Of a DNA stretch of 44,925 nt, positions 1 to 8,947 are shown piece after piece. The notes under the pieces were generated by a model that was given only the letters and a program-made list of their open reading frames with translations, was not told where the DNA came from and did not search any database. The number at the start of each line of letters is the position of its first letter. The stretch's first letter is position 1. The translations under genes and the position numbers were made by a program. The stretch is taken from NCBI GenBank assembly GCA_905214735.1, contig CAJMNI010000017.1, positions 1 to 44,925 on the forward strand. Reading direction: 5' to 3'. The stretch is from an uncultured bacterium (GTDB lineage: Bacteria; Bacteroidota; Bacteroidia; Bacteroidales; Muribaculaceae).

Positions 1-1
1 G

Positions 2-295
2 CAGCGCCAGCAGGGCGGCTACGGTCAGAACCGTCAGCAGGGCGGATATGGCCAGCAGCGTCAGCAGGGCGGCTACAGCCAGAACCGTCAGCAGGGCGGC
101 TACGGCCAGAACCGTCAGCAGGGCGGCTACGGCCAGCAGCGCCAGCAGGGCGGCTACGGTCAGAACCGTCAGCAGGGCGGATATGGCCAGAACCGTCAGG
201 GAGGCTTCGGCCAGAGCCGTCAGGGAGGATACAACCAGAACCGCCAGCAGCATGGCTACGGCCAGCATCGTCAGGGCGGATATGGCAACAACCAA
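2..295 (+). repeat. 27-bp coding minisatellite (RGG/prion-like tail of the pseudouridine synthase)
   Basis: Units read QNRQQGGYG or QQRQQGGYG about seven times in near-perfect form, then decay through QNRQGGFG, QSRQGGYN, QNRQQHGYG and QHRQGGYG. The array runs off the left edge, so total copy number is unknown. Synonymous differences between units are few, which suggests recent slippage or recombination. Confidence 0.9.
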
Positions 296-1090
296 TGGAA
301 CAACCAGGGAAAGAGCGTGAAATTCATCCCGCGTCCCAAGCAGATCGACTATGTGCTTGAGGACATCGATCCCGAGGCAGAAATCCGTCTTAACAAATAT
401 ATGGCCAACGCCGGCATCTGCTCCCGCCGCGAGGCCGACGAATTCATCCAGGCCGGCAAAGTGAAGGTCAACGGCGAAGTCGTGACCGAACTCGGAACAA
501 AGATCAAACGCAACGACGTGGTGGAATACGATGAAAAGGTCGTGACTCCCGAACGCAAATGCTACGTGCTTCTCAACAAGCCGAAAGACTGCGTCACCAC
601 CAGCGATGATCCCAACGGACGCACCACTGTGCTCGACATCGTCAAGAACGCCTGCCAGGAGCGCATCTACCCCGTAGGCCGCCTCGACCGCAACACCACC
701 GGCGTGCTCCTTCTGACCAATGACGGCGACCTCGCATCGAAGCTCACCCATCCTAAATTCGTGAAGAAGAAAATCTATCACGTCTGGACCGACAAAGACA
801 TCACCGAGGAAGACATGCAGCGCATCGCCGACGGAATCGAGCTCGACGACGGAGAGATCCACGCCGACGCCATCAGCTATGTCAGCGACGACCGCAACCA
901 GGCCGGCATCGAAATCCACTCGGGCCGCAACCGCATCGTGCGCCGCATCTTCGAGCACCTCGGCTACCGCGTCACGAAGCTCGACCGCGTCTATTTCGCA
1001 GGCCTCACCAAGAAAAACCTTCCCCGCGGCCGCTGGCGCTATCTCACCCAGGAAGAGGTGAACTATCTCCGCATGGGAGCATTTGAATAA
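2..1090 (+). CDS. rluB: 23S rRNA pseudouridine synthase, RsuA/RluB family, with Q/G/Y/R-rich N-terminal repeat tail (5' end outside window)
   Basis: Isomerises a uridine of 23S rRNA to pseudouridine (family knowledge). The frame is open from base 2, so the gene begins upstream. About 100 visible residues are a low-complexity tail made of near-identical nine-residue units (Q-N/Q-R-Q-Q-G-G-Y-G), encoded by a 27-base tandem repeat. An S4 RNA-binding domain follows (RLNKYMANAGICSRREAD, bases ~390-520). The catalytic domain has the GRLDRNTTG motif with the catalytic Asp at 686-688. An in-frame GTG at 317 would give only the folded part, but the conserved reading frame through the repeats argues that they are translated. 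asnS starts 7 bases downstream, so the two are probably co-transcribed. Family assignment is firm; the exact target uridine is inferred. Confidence 0.93.
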   Translation, partial: QRQQGGYGQNRQQGGYGQQRQQGGYSQNRQQGGYGQNRQQGGYGQQRQQGGYGQNRQQGGYGQNRQGGFGQSRQGGYNQNRQQHGYGQHRQGGYGNNQWNNQGKSVKFIPRPKQIDYVLEDIDPEAEIRLNKYMANAGICSRREADEFIQAGKVKVNGEVVTELGTKIKRNDVVEYDEKVVTPERKCYVLLNKPKDCVTTSDDPNGRTTVLDIVKNACQERIYPVGRLDRNTTGVLLLTNDGDLASKLTHPKFVKKKIYHVWTDKDITEEDMQRIADGIELDDGEIHADAISYVSDDRNQAGIEIHSGRNRIVRRIFEHLGYRVTKLDRVYFAGLTKKNLPRGRWRYLTQEEVNYLRMGAFE

Positions 1091-1097
1091 TAAGAAT

Positions 1098-2495
1098 ATG
1101 GAAAAAATTCGCAGATCAACCATAAAGCAGATCCTCTCCGATCCCGAAGCCTTTATCGGCAAGAAAGTCGACGTGAAGGGATGGGTCCGCACGCGCCGCG
1201 GCAACAAAAACGTGCAGTTCGTGGCGCTCAACGACGGCTCCACGATCAAGAACCTCCAGATCGTGTTCGACCTTTCCGCCACTCCCGAAGAGGAGCTCAA
1301 GCCGGTGACCACCGGATCGAGCATCCACGTGCAGGGAGAGCTCGTGGCCTCGAGCGGAAAAGGACAGAGCGTCGAGGTGCAGGCCGCCGAGCTTGAGGTC
1401 TACGGCACAGCCGACCCCGCCACCTACCCGCTGCAGAAGAAAGGGCACACCCTCGAGTTCCTGCGCGAAAAGGCCCACCTCCGCCCGCGCACCAACACCT
1501 TCGGGGCTGTGCTCCGCATACGCCACGCCCTCGCTTTCGCCGTGCATAAATTCTTCAACGACCGCGGCTTCTACTATTTCCACACCCCGCTGATCACGGC
1601 CTCCGACTGTGAAGGCGCCGGAGCGCAGTTCCAGGTAACGACCCTGCCGCTCAACGACCTTCCCAAGCTCGAAGACGGTTCGGTCGACTATTCGCAGGAT
1701 TTCTTCGGCAAGATGACGTCGCTCACCGTCTCCGGCCAGCTCGAAGGCGAGCTCGGAGCAACGGCCCTCGGCTGCATCTATACCTTCGGCCCCACATTCC
1801 GCGCCGAAAACTCCAACACTCCGCGCCATCTGTCGGAGTTCTGGATGATCGAGCCCGAAATGGCCTTCTACGACATCGAAGACAACATGGAGCTCGCCGA
1901 AGACTTCATCAAATATTGCGTGAAATATGCCCTCGACCATTGCGCCGACGACATCGCTTTCCTCGCCGAGCACTTCGACAAGGAGCTTCCCGAACGGCTC
2001 AACTTCGTGGTCAACAGCGAGTTCAAGCGGCTCACCTACACCGAGGGCGTAAAAATCCTCGAAGAGAGCAGCCATAAGTTCGAATTCCCCGTCTACTGGG
2101 GAGTCGACCTCGCTTCAGAACATGAGCGCTATCTGGTGGAGGAGCATTTCAAGCGCCCCGTGATCATGACCGACTATCCGAAGGAGATCAAAGCCTTCTA
2201 TATGAAGCTCAACGACGACGGCAAGACCGTGCGCGGCATGGACGTGCTCTTCCCGAAAATCGGCGAGATCATCGGCGGCTCCGAACGCGAAGCCGACTAT
2301 GACAAGCTGCTTGCCCGCGTCAAAGAGACCGGTCTCCAGGGAATGGATTGGTATCTCGACACCCGCCGCTACGGCAGCGTGCCCCATTCCGGATTCGGAC
2401 TCGGATTCGAACGCCTCGTGCTCTTCGTGACCGGCATGCAGAACATCCGCGACGTGATCCCCTTCCCGCGCTATCCGAACGCATGCGAATATTAA
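1098..2495 (+). CDS. asnS: asparaginyl-tRNA synthetase
   Basis: Class IIb aminoacyl-tRNA synthetase that charges tRNA-Asn with asparagine in the cytosol. The N-terminal OB-fold anticodon-binding domain (VKGWVRTRRGNKNVQFVALND) covers roughly residues 20-110. The catalytic core has motif 2 (FRAENSNTPRHLSEFWMIE) and motif 3 (GFGLGFERLVLF, near residue 430). The length of 465 aa is normal for AsnRS. I chose the ATG at 1098 over an in-frame TTG at 1083, because the TTG lies inside the upstream stop region and adds only a non-conserved MNNKN. It follows the pseudouridine synthase by 7 bases and is probably translated from the same message. Confidence 0.97.
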   Translation: MEKIRRSTIKQILSDPEAFIGKKVDVKGWVRTRRGNKNVQFVALNDGSTIKNLQIVFDLSATPEEELKPVTTGSSIHVQGELVASSGKGQSVEVQAAELEVYGTADPATYPLQKKGHTLEFLREKAHLRPRTNTFGAVLRIRHALAFAVHKFFNDRGFYYFHTPLITASDCEGAGAQFQVTTLPLNDLPKLEDGSVDYSQDFFGKMTSLTVSGQLEGELGATALGCIYTFGPTFRAENSNTPRHLSEFWMIEPEMAFYDIEDNMELAEDFIKYCVKYALDHCADDIAFLAEHFDKELPERLNFVVNSEFKRLTYTEGVKILEESSHKFEFPVYWGVDLASEHERYLVEEHFKRPVIMTDYPKEIKAFYMKLNDDGKTVRGMDVLFPKIGEIIGGSEREADYDKLLARVKETGLQGMDWYLDTRRYGSVPHSGFGLGFERLVLFVTGMQNIRDVIPFPRYPNACEY

Positions 2496-2505
2496 TCTTA
2501 TAGAT

Positions 2506-3819
2506 TTGATTATCAATAATTTAAGAAAAATAATCGCGACCTTGTTGGCAATCCTGTTTTTCCTGCCCGCCCTCAGCGCGCAGGAGAAACGGGATTCCGT
2601 CATTGTCAGCCTCATCACCTGCTGGCCAGGCCCGGAGATCTATGAGCTCTGCGGCCACGAGGCCCTGCGCGTGCAGGACGGCAAAAACGACCTGGTCTAC
2701 AATTACGGCACCTTCGACTTCACGGCGCCCAATTTCGTATACCGTTTCGTGAAGGGTGAGACCGACTATATGCTCTCCCGCTATCCCTTCGCCTGGTTCA
2801 TACCGGAATATGTCGAGACAGGCAGGAAGGTAGTGGAGCAGCGCCTCAACCTCACCCAGGCCGAGGCGCGCAAACTCGCCGTGCTCCTGCAGAAGCAGGC
2901 GCTTCCCGAGAACGCCACCTACCGCTACAACTACGTGCTCGACAACTGCGCCACGCGCATCGTCGACGACATCGACCGCTGCGCCGGCGAGACAGTGGTC
3001 TGGCCCGATTCGGTGAAATACGGCTCCTTCCGCCGCGAAATGCGCCAATACCACCGCGACTATCCCTGGTATCAGTTCGGCATCGACCTCTGCCTCGGCT
3101 CCGGCATTGACATCCCGATCCGCGCCCGCGAGGAGATGTTCGTGCCTCTCGAGATGATGGAAAAGGCTGCCGGCGCCCACTTCGCCGACGGCCGCCCGCT
3201 GGTGAGCGAGACAATCGTGCTCAACGAAGGAGTCGCCGACGCCACCCTCGGCCCCACGCCATGGTGGCAGACGCCGCTGTTCACATGCTGGCTCGCGACT
3301 GCCGCCCTGCTCATCGCCTGCGCCGGAATGGTCGTGAAGAAACGCATCTTCCCCGCGCTTTTCTCCATCTGGTTCGGCATCCTCGGAATCGTCGGGCTCC
3401 TGATAGCATTCCTCGTCTTCGTGTCGTCGCACTATGCCACGTCGCCCAACATGCTCCTGCTCTGGCTCAACCCGCTTCAGCTCATTATCGCCGCCGGAGT
3501 GTGGTGGAAAAGCTGGCGCCTCCCCGTCAGAGCTATGATCTATTGCGACATAGTGGCGGTCGGAGTGCTCGCCATCGTCTGGCCTTTCCAGACCCAGAGC
3601 GCCAACCCGGCCTTTTTCCCGCTGATGTGGGCAACCCTCGCGCTGGCAATATGTTACGCAATAATCCCCCCTAAAGGGAGTTATAATATAGAGAAGAAAA
3701 AAGAGAACAGACGTCATAATGAAAAGATTAGCGACCTCGGTGATCGTAGGTCTGGCAACACTCGGCGCGGCGGCGGCTCCCGCAGCGCGTCCTCGCCTCG
3801 TGGTGGGAATCGTCGTTGA
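2506..3819 (+). CDS. DUF4105 (Lnb N-terminal domain-like) membrane protein
   Basis: Exported, membrane-anchored protein of a Bacteroidetes-rich family of unknown biochemical role. A hydrophobic signal segment (TLLAILFFLPALSA) opens the protein. The DUF4105 domain carries CGHEALR (near residue 49) and a CATRIVDDI motif whose Cys and His resemble NlpC/P60-type papain-like centres; that resemblance is inference. The C-terminal half has several hydrophobic segments between about residues 255 and 390. No ATG is available at the front; TTG 2506 keeps the signal peptide intact, with TTG 2542 as an alternative. The last ~33 codons run out of frame into the next gene (101-base overlap) and read as basic, low-complexity sequence, so the tail may not be conserved. 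Confidence 0.8.
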   Translation: MIINNLRKIIATLLAILFFLPALSAQEKRDSVIVSLITCWPGPEIYELCGHEALRVQDGKNDLVYNYGTFDFTAPNFVYRFVKGETDYMLSRYPFAWFIPEYVETGRKVVEQRLNLTQAEARKLAVLLQKQALPENATYRYNYVLDNCATRIVDDIDRCAGETVVWPDSVKYGSFRREMRQYHRDYPWYQFGIDLCLGSGIDIPIRAREEMFVPLEMMEKAAGAHFADGRPLVSETIVLNEGVADATLGPTPWWQTPLFTCWLATAALLIACAGMVVKKRIFPALFSIWFGILGIVGLLIAFLVFVSSHYATSPNMLLLWLNPLQLIIAAGVWWKSWRLPVRAMIYCDIVAVGVLAIVWPFQTQSANPAFFPLMWATLALAICYAIIPPKGSYNIEKKKENRRHNEKISDLGDRRSGNTRRGGGSRSASSPRGGNRR

Positions 3820-5278
3820 CCAGCTCCGCACCGACTACATCGAATATCTCAACTCCTGCTTCAGCGAGCGCGGTTTCCGCCTGCTGATGCAGAACGGCGC
3901 ATACCTGCGTGACGTCGACTTCAACACCTCGGGGCTCGACGCCGCCTCGGCTACCGGCCTCATCTACACCGGCGCCTACCCCTCGCAGACAGGCGTCCCC
4001 TCGGCGATTGTCTACGACAGCGACAACCCCCTCTCCGCCCCCCGCCCGGCCCTCGCCGAAGTGAAGGGAGCTTCAATCACCAACGACTCCTTCACCCCCG
4101 CCCTGCTGCGTCTCTCCACCCTCAGCGACGAACTCGCCGCCGACGGCGACGGCACTTCGACAATCTATTCCGTTTCGGCCGACCCGCAGCAAGCGGTCAT
4201 AATGGCAGGCCACGCCGGAAACGCCGCCCTCTGGATCAACAACACCTCGGGCAACTGGGCCACGACATCCTATTACGGTTCTCTCCTGCAGCAGGCTCAG
4301 CAGCGCAACATGCGCGCCTCGCTCGCCTCGCGGATCGACACCATGACATGGCGCCCGTCGGCAACATGCCCCGCCGATCCGGGCCGCAAACCTGCATTCC
4401 GCCACACTTTCCCCAGAGCCGACCGCGACGTCTACAAGCGTTTCGCCGCCTCGCCGCTCGCCAATGCCGAAGTAACCGACATGGCGATCGAAATCCTGCG
4501 CGACATGCCCAAAACGGCAACGCAGGGGGGAATGAACATGCTCAACCTCGGCTACACCGTAGCCCCCTACAAATATTCCGCGAAACCGGGCGCCCGCGAG
4601 GAACTCACCGACTCCTATCTCAAGCTCGACGGACAGCTCGCACGCCTGTTCGACGCCATCGACCGCTACGTGGGCCGCGGAAACGCCCTCATTTTCCTCT
4701 CTTCAACAGGATATTACGACGAAGCTGTCACCGAAGACAAACGGCTTCGCATCCCGGGCGGCGAATTCAGCGTGAAACGCGCCCGGTCGCTCCTCAACTC
4801 ATATCTCACCGCCCGCCACGGCAACGCGGCCTTCGTCACGGCTATCCGCGACGGCCAGGTCTATTTCGACCGCAAGGCTATCGAAGACAGGGGATTGCGC
4901 CCTGAGGCCGTGATCGACGACGCCTGCGTCTTCCTCCACAAGATGAGCGGCGTGGCCGACGTGATCGCGCTCGACGAAGTGCTCAAAGGGGGCCAGGATG
5001 AAGACACGCGCCTCCGCAACCGCCTCGATCCGCGCCATTGCGGCGACCTGACAATCAGATTCGCTCCCGGATGGACCGTGGTCGACGACGAGGCCTATCC
5101 TCCGCAAAGCAAACCGGTAAGGGAATCGGCCGTAATGACGCCAGCCTTCATAATGGGGCCCGGTGTCAACGCCCGCACCATCGACAGTCCGGTCGACGCC
5201 ACCACCCTCTCCCCCACTGTGGCCGGAATACTCCGCATCCGCTCCCCGAACGGCGCCCGCTCCAGGGCCGCTTTCTGA
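3719..5278 (+). CDS. alkaline-phosphatase-superfamily (PafA-like) secreted protein with altered metal site
   Basis: Exported protein of the nucleotide pyrophosphatase/phosphodiesterase-like branch of the alkaline phosphatase superfamily. The signal peptide is MKRLATSVIVGLATLGAAAA, followed by the first metal-Asp motif VVGIVVDQLRTDYIEYL. The nucleophile region reads SATGLIYTGAYPSQTGVP. The second metal half normally reads A-D-H-G after a hydrophobic strand; here the equivalent is LIFLSSTGYYDEAV, with no Asp-His pair. The C-terminus (TPAFIMGPGVNARTIDSPVDATTLSPTVAGILRI) is the usual family end. At 519 aa it is full length. It may therefore be a catalytically weak or non-enzymatic family member. 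It lies immediately upstream of secA and starts inside the preceding gene. Confidence 0.8.
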   Translation: MKRLATSVIVGLATLGAAAAPAARPRLVVGIVVDQLRTDYIEYLNSCFSERGFRLLMQNGAYLRDVDFNTSGLDAASATGLIYTGAYPSQTGVPSAIVYDSDNPLSAPRPALAEVKGASITNDSFTPALLRLSTLSDELAADGDGTSTIYSVSADPQQAVIMAGHAGNAALWINNTSGNWATTSYYGSLLQQAQQRNMRASLASRIDTMTWRPSATCPADPGRKPAFRHTFPRADRDVYKRFAASPLANAEVTDMAIEILRDMPKTATQGGMNMLNLGYTVAPYKYSAKPGAREELTDSYLKLDGQLARLFDAIDRYVGRGNALIFLSSTGYYDEAVTEDKRLRIPGGEFSVKRARSLLNSYLTARHGNAAFVTAIRDGQVYFDRKAIEDRGLRPEAVIDDACVFLHKMSGVADVIALDEVLKGGQDEDTRLRNRLDPRHCGDLTIRFAPGWTVVDDEAYPPQSKPVRESAVMTPAFIMGPGVNARTIDSPVDATTLSPTVAGILRIRSPNGARSRAAF

Positions 5279-5376
5279 CCCTGCCGACCTTCAGACGCGC
5301 CCGATTTAATGAGGCGTTTCACGAGAGCATAAACCTCACTCCTCATCGAAAACCAAGAAATAAAAACGACATATAA

Positions 5377-8300
5377 ATGTTCAGCAACATACTTAAAAAA
5401 ATATTCGGAGACCAGTCGGAACGCGCAGTCCGCCCCCTTTGGGACCGCCTTCACAAAGAGATCGACCCCATCTCCGAAGAGATAAAGGGAATTTCCAACG
5501 ACGAGCTCCGCGGCCGCATCGACAGAATCCGCACCGAAGTGCGCGGCAACGCGCAGCAGTATAAGGACCAGATGGCCGAAATCCGCTCCGAAATCGAAAA
5601 ACTCGACTACGACAAGCGCGAGCCCCTCTGGAAGAAGATCGACGATCTCCGCGAAGAGATGTTCGACAATTACGCCAAAGACCTCGACCGCGTGCTCCCC
5701 GAAGTGTTTGCCGTGGTGAAGGAGACGGCTCGCCGCTTCAAAGACAACGACACTATCGAAGTCACCGCCACCGAGGCCGACCGCAAGCTTGCCGGCGCCG
5801 GAAAGGACTTCATCACCATCGACGGCGACAAGGCGATCTATAAAAACGAATGGATGGCCGGCGGCAACAAGGTGAAATGGGACATGATGCACTACGACGT
5901 GCAGCTGATCGGCGGCATGGTGCTCCACGGAGTGATGCGCGGCGACAAGGTCAACAACAACATCGCCGAGATGGCCACCGGCGAGGGCAAGACCCTCGTG
6001 GCGACGCTCCCCGTCTTCCTCAACGCCCTCACCGGCGAAGGCGTCCACGTGGTGACCGTCAACGACTATCTGGCAAAACGAGACTCCGAATGGATGGGAC
6101 CGCTCTATCAGTTCCACGGTCTGACAGTCGACTGCATCGACAAGACGGAACCCAACTCTCAGGAACGCCGCGACGCTTACGCCTGCGACATCACGTTCGG
6201 AACCAACAATGAGTTCGGTTTCGACTATCTGCGCGACAACATGGCCACGATGACCAGCGACCTCGTGCAGCGCGACCAGCATTACTACGCCATTGTCGAC
6301 GAGGTCGACTCCGTGCTCATCGACGACGCCCGCACGCCGCTCATCATCTCCGGCCCGATCCCGAAAGGCGATGACCAGATGTTCGAGCAGTTCAAGCCCA
6401 ATGTGGAGAAAGTGGTCAACGCCCAGCGCAAGCTCGCCCAGCAGCTCCTGCTCGAAGCCAAGGAGAAGATCGGCAAGGGGGATACCGAAGAAGGTGGCCT
6501 CGCCCTCTTCCGCGTCTACAAGGCCCTGCCGAAACACGGCCCGCTGATCCGCTATCTCAGCGAAGACGGAATCAAGCAGCTCATGCTCAAGGTCGAAGCC
6601 AAATACATGGCCGACAACAACCGCGAGATGCCGAAAGCCGTTGAGCCCCTCTATTTCGTGATTGACGAGAAAAATCACTCCATCGAGCTCACCGACAAGG
6701 GTATCGAAGTGCTCACCGGCACCACCAGCGACCCAGAATTCTTCATCCTTCCCGACATCGCGGCCCAGCTCAGCGCCGTAGAAAACGAGGATCTCACCGC
6801 CGAGGAGAAGCGCGAGAAGAAAGACTCGCTCCTCCAGAACTACAGCGTGAAATCGGAGCGCGTGCACACCGTCAACCAGCTGCTCAAGGCCTACACCCTC
6901 TTCGACAAGGATGTTGAATATGTGATCGACGACAACAAGATCAAGATCGTCGACGAGCAGACCGGACGTATCATGGAGGGGCGCCGCTATTCCGACGGTC
7001 TCCACCAGGCCATCGAGGCCAAGGAGGGAGTGAAGGTTGAGGCGGCCACCCAGACCTACGCCACCGTTACGCTCCAGAACTATTTCCGAATGTATCGCAA
7101 GCTGGCCGGTATGACCGGTACGGCCATGACAGAGGCCGGCGAGTTCTACGACATCTATAAGCTCGACGTGATCGAGATCCCGACCAACCGCCCCGTGATC
7201 CGCAACGATATGAACGACCGCGTCTACCGCACGAAGAAGGAGAAATATGCGGCCGTGATCCAGGAGGTGGAAGACATGGTGGCCCAGGGACGTCCGGTGC
7301 TCGTCGGCACGACATCGGTGGAAATCTCCGAGCTCCTTTCGAAGATGCTGAAGCTGCGCAAGATAGAGCACCAGGTGCTCAACGCCAAGCTCCATCAGAA
7401 GGAGGCCGAGATCGTGGCCCAGGCCGGACAGAAAGGAACCGTGACGATCGCCACCAACATGGCCGGACGAGGCACCGACATCAAGCTCTCGCCCGAAGTG
7501 AAGGAGGCGGGCGGACTGGCCATCATCGGCACCGAGCGCCACGAGTCGCGCCGTGTGGACCGTCAGCTCCGAGGCCGCGCCGGACGTCAGGGTGACCCCG
7601 GTAGCTCTGTATTCTTCGTTTCATTCGAAGACACCGTGATGCGTCTGTTTGCAAACGACCGCGTGGTGAAGATGCTCGACCGCCTCGGATTCAAGGAGGG
7701 GGAGATGATCGAGAACAGCATGGTCACCAAGTCGATCGAAAACGCCCAGAAGCGCGTGGAGGAGAACAACTTCGGAATCCGCAAGCGCCTCGTGGAATAT
7801 GACGACGTGATGAACGCCCAGCGCAACGGCGTCTACGGCAAGCGTCAGAACGCCCTCAAGGGTGAACGCATCGGCATGGACATCGCCAACATGCTCCAGG
7901 AAGTTGTCGGCGAAATCGCCGCCGCCCAGCTTCCCTACGAGGAGATCAACATGGAGGTCAACCGGCAGCTCGCCATGGAGCTCCCCTTCACCGAGGAGGA
8001 ATATCCGAAACTCGACCCGGATGAAGTGGCCCGGAGGCTCTTCGACCAGGCCATGCAGACCCTCGAGCACAAGAAAGAGAAAATCGCCGAGGGGGCCATG
8101 CCCTATGTGCGCGAGTTTGTGGAGGAGCGCGGAGCCACCGGCCCCGTGGGAGTGCCCGTCACCGACGGGCGCCGCATGTTCAACATCCGCGCCGACATCA
8201 AGGAATGCTACGAAAACGAGTGCAAGCCCCTGGGCAAAGCCTGGGAGAAGGCTGTGCTGCTGAGTTCGATCGACTCCTGCTGGCAGGAGCAGCTGCGCGA

Positions 8301-8772
8301 GATGGACGAACTGCGCAAGTCGGTGCAGAACGCCACCTACGAGCAGAAAGACCCGCTGGTGATCTATAAGATCGAGGCCTTCGAGCTCTGGAAGAAGATG
8401 CTTGCCGACATGAACACCAAGGCGGTCGGCACGCTGCTCCGCGCCCGTCTGGCAGTGCCCGACTACGAGGAGGCCAAGCGCGCCCGCGAGGCTCAGGAGG
8501 AGGCACAGCGCCAGCAGCAGGAGCTCCAGCAGCGCATGCAGCAGATGCGCCAGGCCGCCCCGGCCTACAATCCCTACGCCGGTTACAGCACCACCCGCGA
8601 AACCTACGAAGGAGAGAACGCGCAGCGCGAAGCGATGAAGAACGCCGGACGCGCCGCAGCCGGTCCCAAGCCCAACCAGCCCGCGAAAGCCGCGCCCAAG
8701 GTGGGCCGCAACGATCCCTGCCCCTGCGGCTCCGGCAAAAAATACAAAAACTGCTGCGGCAAAGGGAAATAA
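5377..8772 (+). CDS. secA: preprotein translocase ATPase SecA
   Basis: Motor ATPase that drives unfolded preproteins through SecYEG. Walker A ATGEGKT lies near residues 200-206 and the DEVD box near residue 308. The second nucleotide-binding domain has GTDIKLSPEVKEAGGLAIIG and the ERHESRRVDRQLRGRAGRQGD segment. The C-terminus is a Gln/Arg-rich linker and a zinc-binding SEC-C motif with Cys residues in NDPCPCGSGKKYKNCCGKGK. At 1131 aa it is longer than the ~900 aa E. coli form, as is usual in Bacteroidetes because of insertions in the first half. A 98-base leader separates it from the phosphatase-like gene; I saw no SecM-like arrest peptide there. Confidence 0.98.
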   Translation: MFSNILKKIFGDQSERAVRPLWDRLHKEIDPISEEIKGISNDELRGRIDRIRTEVRGNAQQYKDQMAEIRSEIEKLDYDKREPLWKKIDDLREEMFDNYAKDLDRVLPEVFAVVKETARRFKDNDTIEVTATEADRKLAGAGKDFITIDGDKAIYKNEWMAGGNKVKWDMMHYDVQLIGGMVLHGVMRGDKVNNNIAEMATGEGKTLVATLPVFLNALTGEGVHVVTVNDYLAKRDSEWMGPLYQFHGLTVDCIDKTEPNSQERRDAYACDITFGTNNEFGFDYLRDNMATMTSDLVQRDQHYYAIVDEVDSVLIDDARTPLIISGPIPKGDDQMFEQFKPNVEKVVNAQRKLAQQLLLEAKEKIGKGDTEEGGLALFRVYKALPKHGPLIRYLSEDGIKQLMLKVEAKYMADNNREMPKAVEPLYFVIDEKNHSIELTDKGIEVLTGTTSDPEFFILPDIAAQLSAVENEDLTAEEKREKKDSLLQNYSVKSERVHTVNQLLKAYTLFDKDVEYVIDDNKIKIVDEQTGRIMEGRRYSDGLHQAIEAKEGVKVEAATQTYATVTLQNYFRMYRKLAGMTGTAMTEAGEFYDIYKLDVIEIPTNRPVIRNDMNDRVYRTKKEKYAAVIQEVEDMVAQGRPVLVGTTSVEISELLSKMLKLRKIEHQVLNAKLHQKEAEIVAQAGQKGTVTIATNMAGRGTDIKLSPEVKEAGGLAIIGTERHESRRVDRQLRGRAGRQGDPGSSVFFVSFEDTVMRLFANDRVVKMLDRLGFKEGEMIENSMVTKSIENAQKRVEENNFGIRKRLVEYDDVMNAQRNGVYGKRQNALKGERIGMDIANMLQEVVGEIAAAQLPYEEINMEVNRQLAMELPFTEEEYPKLDPDEVARRLFDQAMQTLEHKKEKIAEGAMPYVREFVEERGATGPVGVPVTDGRRMFNIRADIKECYENECKPLGKAWEKAVLLSSIDSCWQEQLREMDELRKSVQNATYEQKDPLVIYKIEAFELWKKMLADMNTKAVGTLLRARLAVPDYEEAKRAREAQEEAQRQQQELQQRMQQMRQAAPAYNPYAGYSTTRETYEGENAQREAMKNAGRAAAGPKPNQPAKAAPKVGRNDPCPCGSGKKYKNCCGKGK

Positions 8773-8784
8773 CAAAATAATAAG

Positions 8785-8878
8785 AGTTTAGTCTAAAATT
8801 CGGGGGTGCCAGGATTCAAGGCCGACATAATGCGGCTCCTGCGTCACCCCCGAACTATTAGAGACCTGCTCCTAAACT
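8785..8878 (+). other. Foldable intergenic element between secA and the polysaccharide cluster (possible structured leader or terminator)
   Basis: Nested inverted repeats: an outer 7-bp stem AGTTTAG (8785-8791) with CTAAACT (8872-8878), a perfect 10-bp stem TTCGGGGGTG (8799-8808) with CACCCCCGAA (8845-8854), and an inner stem CAGGA with TCCTG (8810-8814, 8837-8841) around GCCG/CGGC. No T-run follows, so it is not a classical intrinsic terminator. It could end the secA message, act as an attenuator for the polysaccharide genes, or be a small RNA. Base pairing was judged by eye only. Confidence 0.55.
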
Positions 8879-8947
8879 AAAGGCGAAACTAAATAATATT
8901 ATTCAGACGTCGGCGTTAAAGAATAGGGGAAACGACGGAAAAAATAT

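Noticed and set aside
48..320. Frame of repeated VSRAATART units across the minisatellite
   Set aside because: Any frame across a 27-bp repeat gives periodic peptides; only the QNRQQGGYG frame joins the pseudouridine synthase.
5095..7542. 815-codon open frame antisense to secA
   Set aside because: Mirror of strong codon bias in a GC-rich gene; residues are repetitive Val/Leu/His/Asp/Gly and resemble no family, while the sense strand is an unmistakable secA.
8785..8878. tRNA or other standard RNA gene
   Set aside because: No cloverleaf or T-loop consensus; stems are coaxially nested rather than branched.
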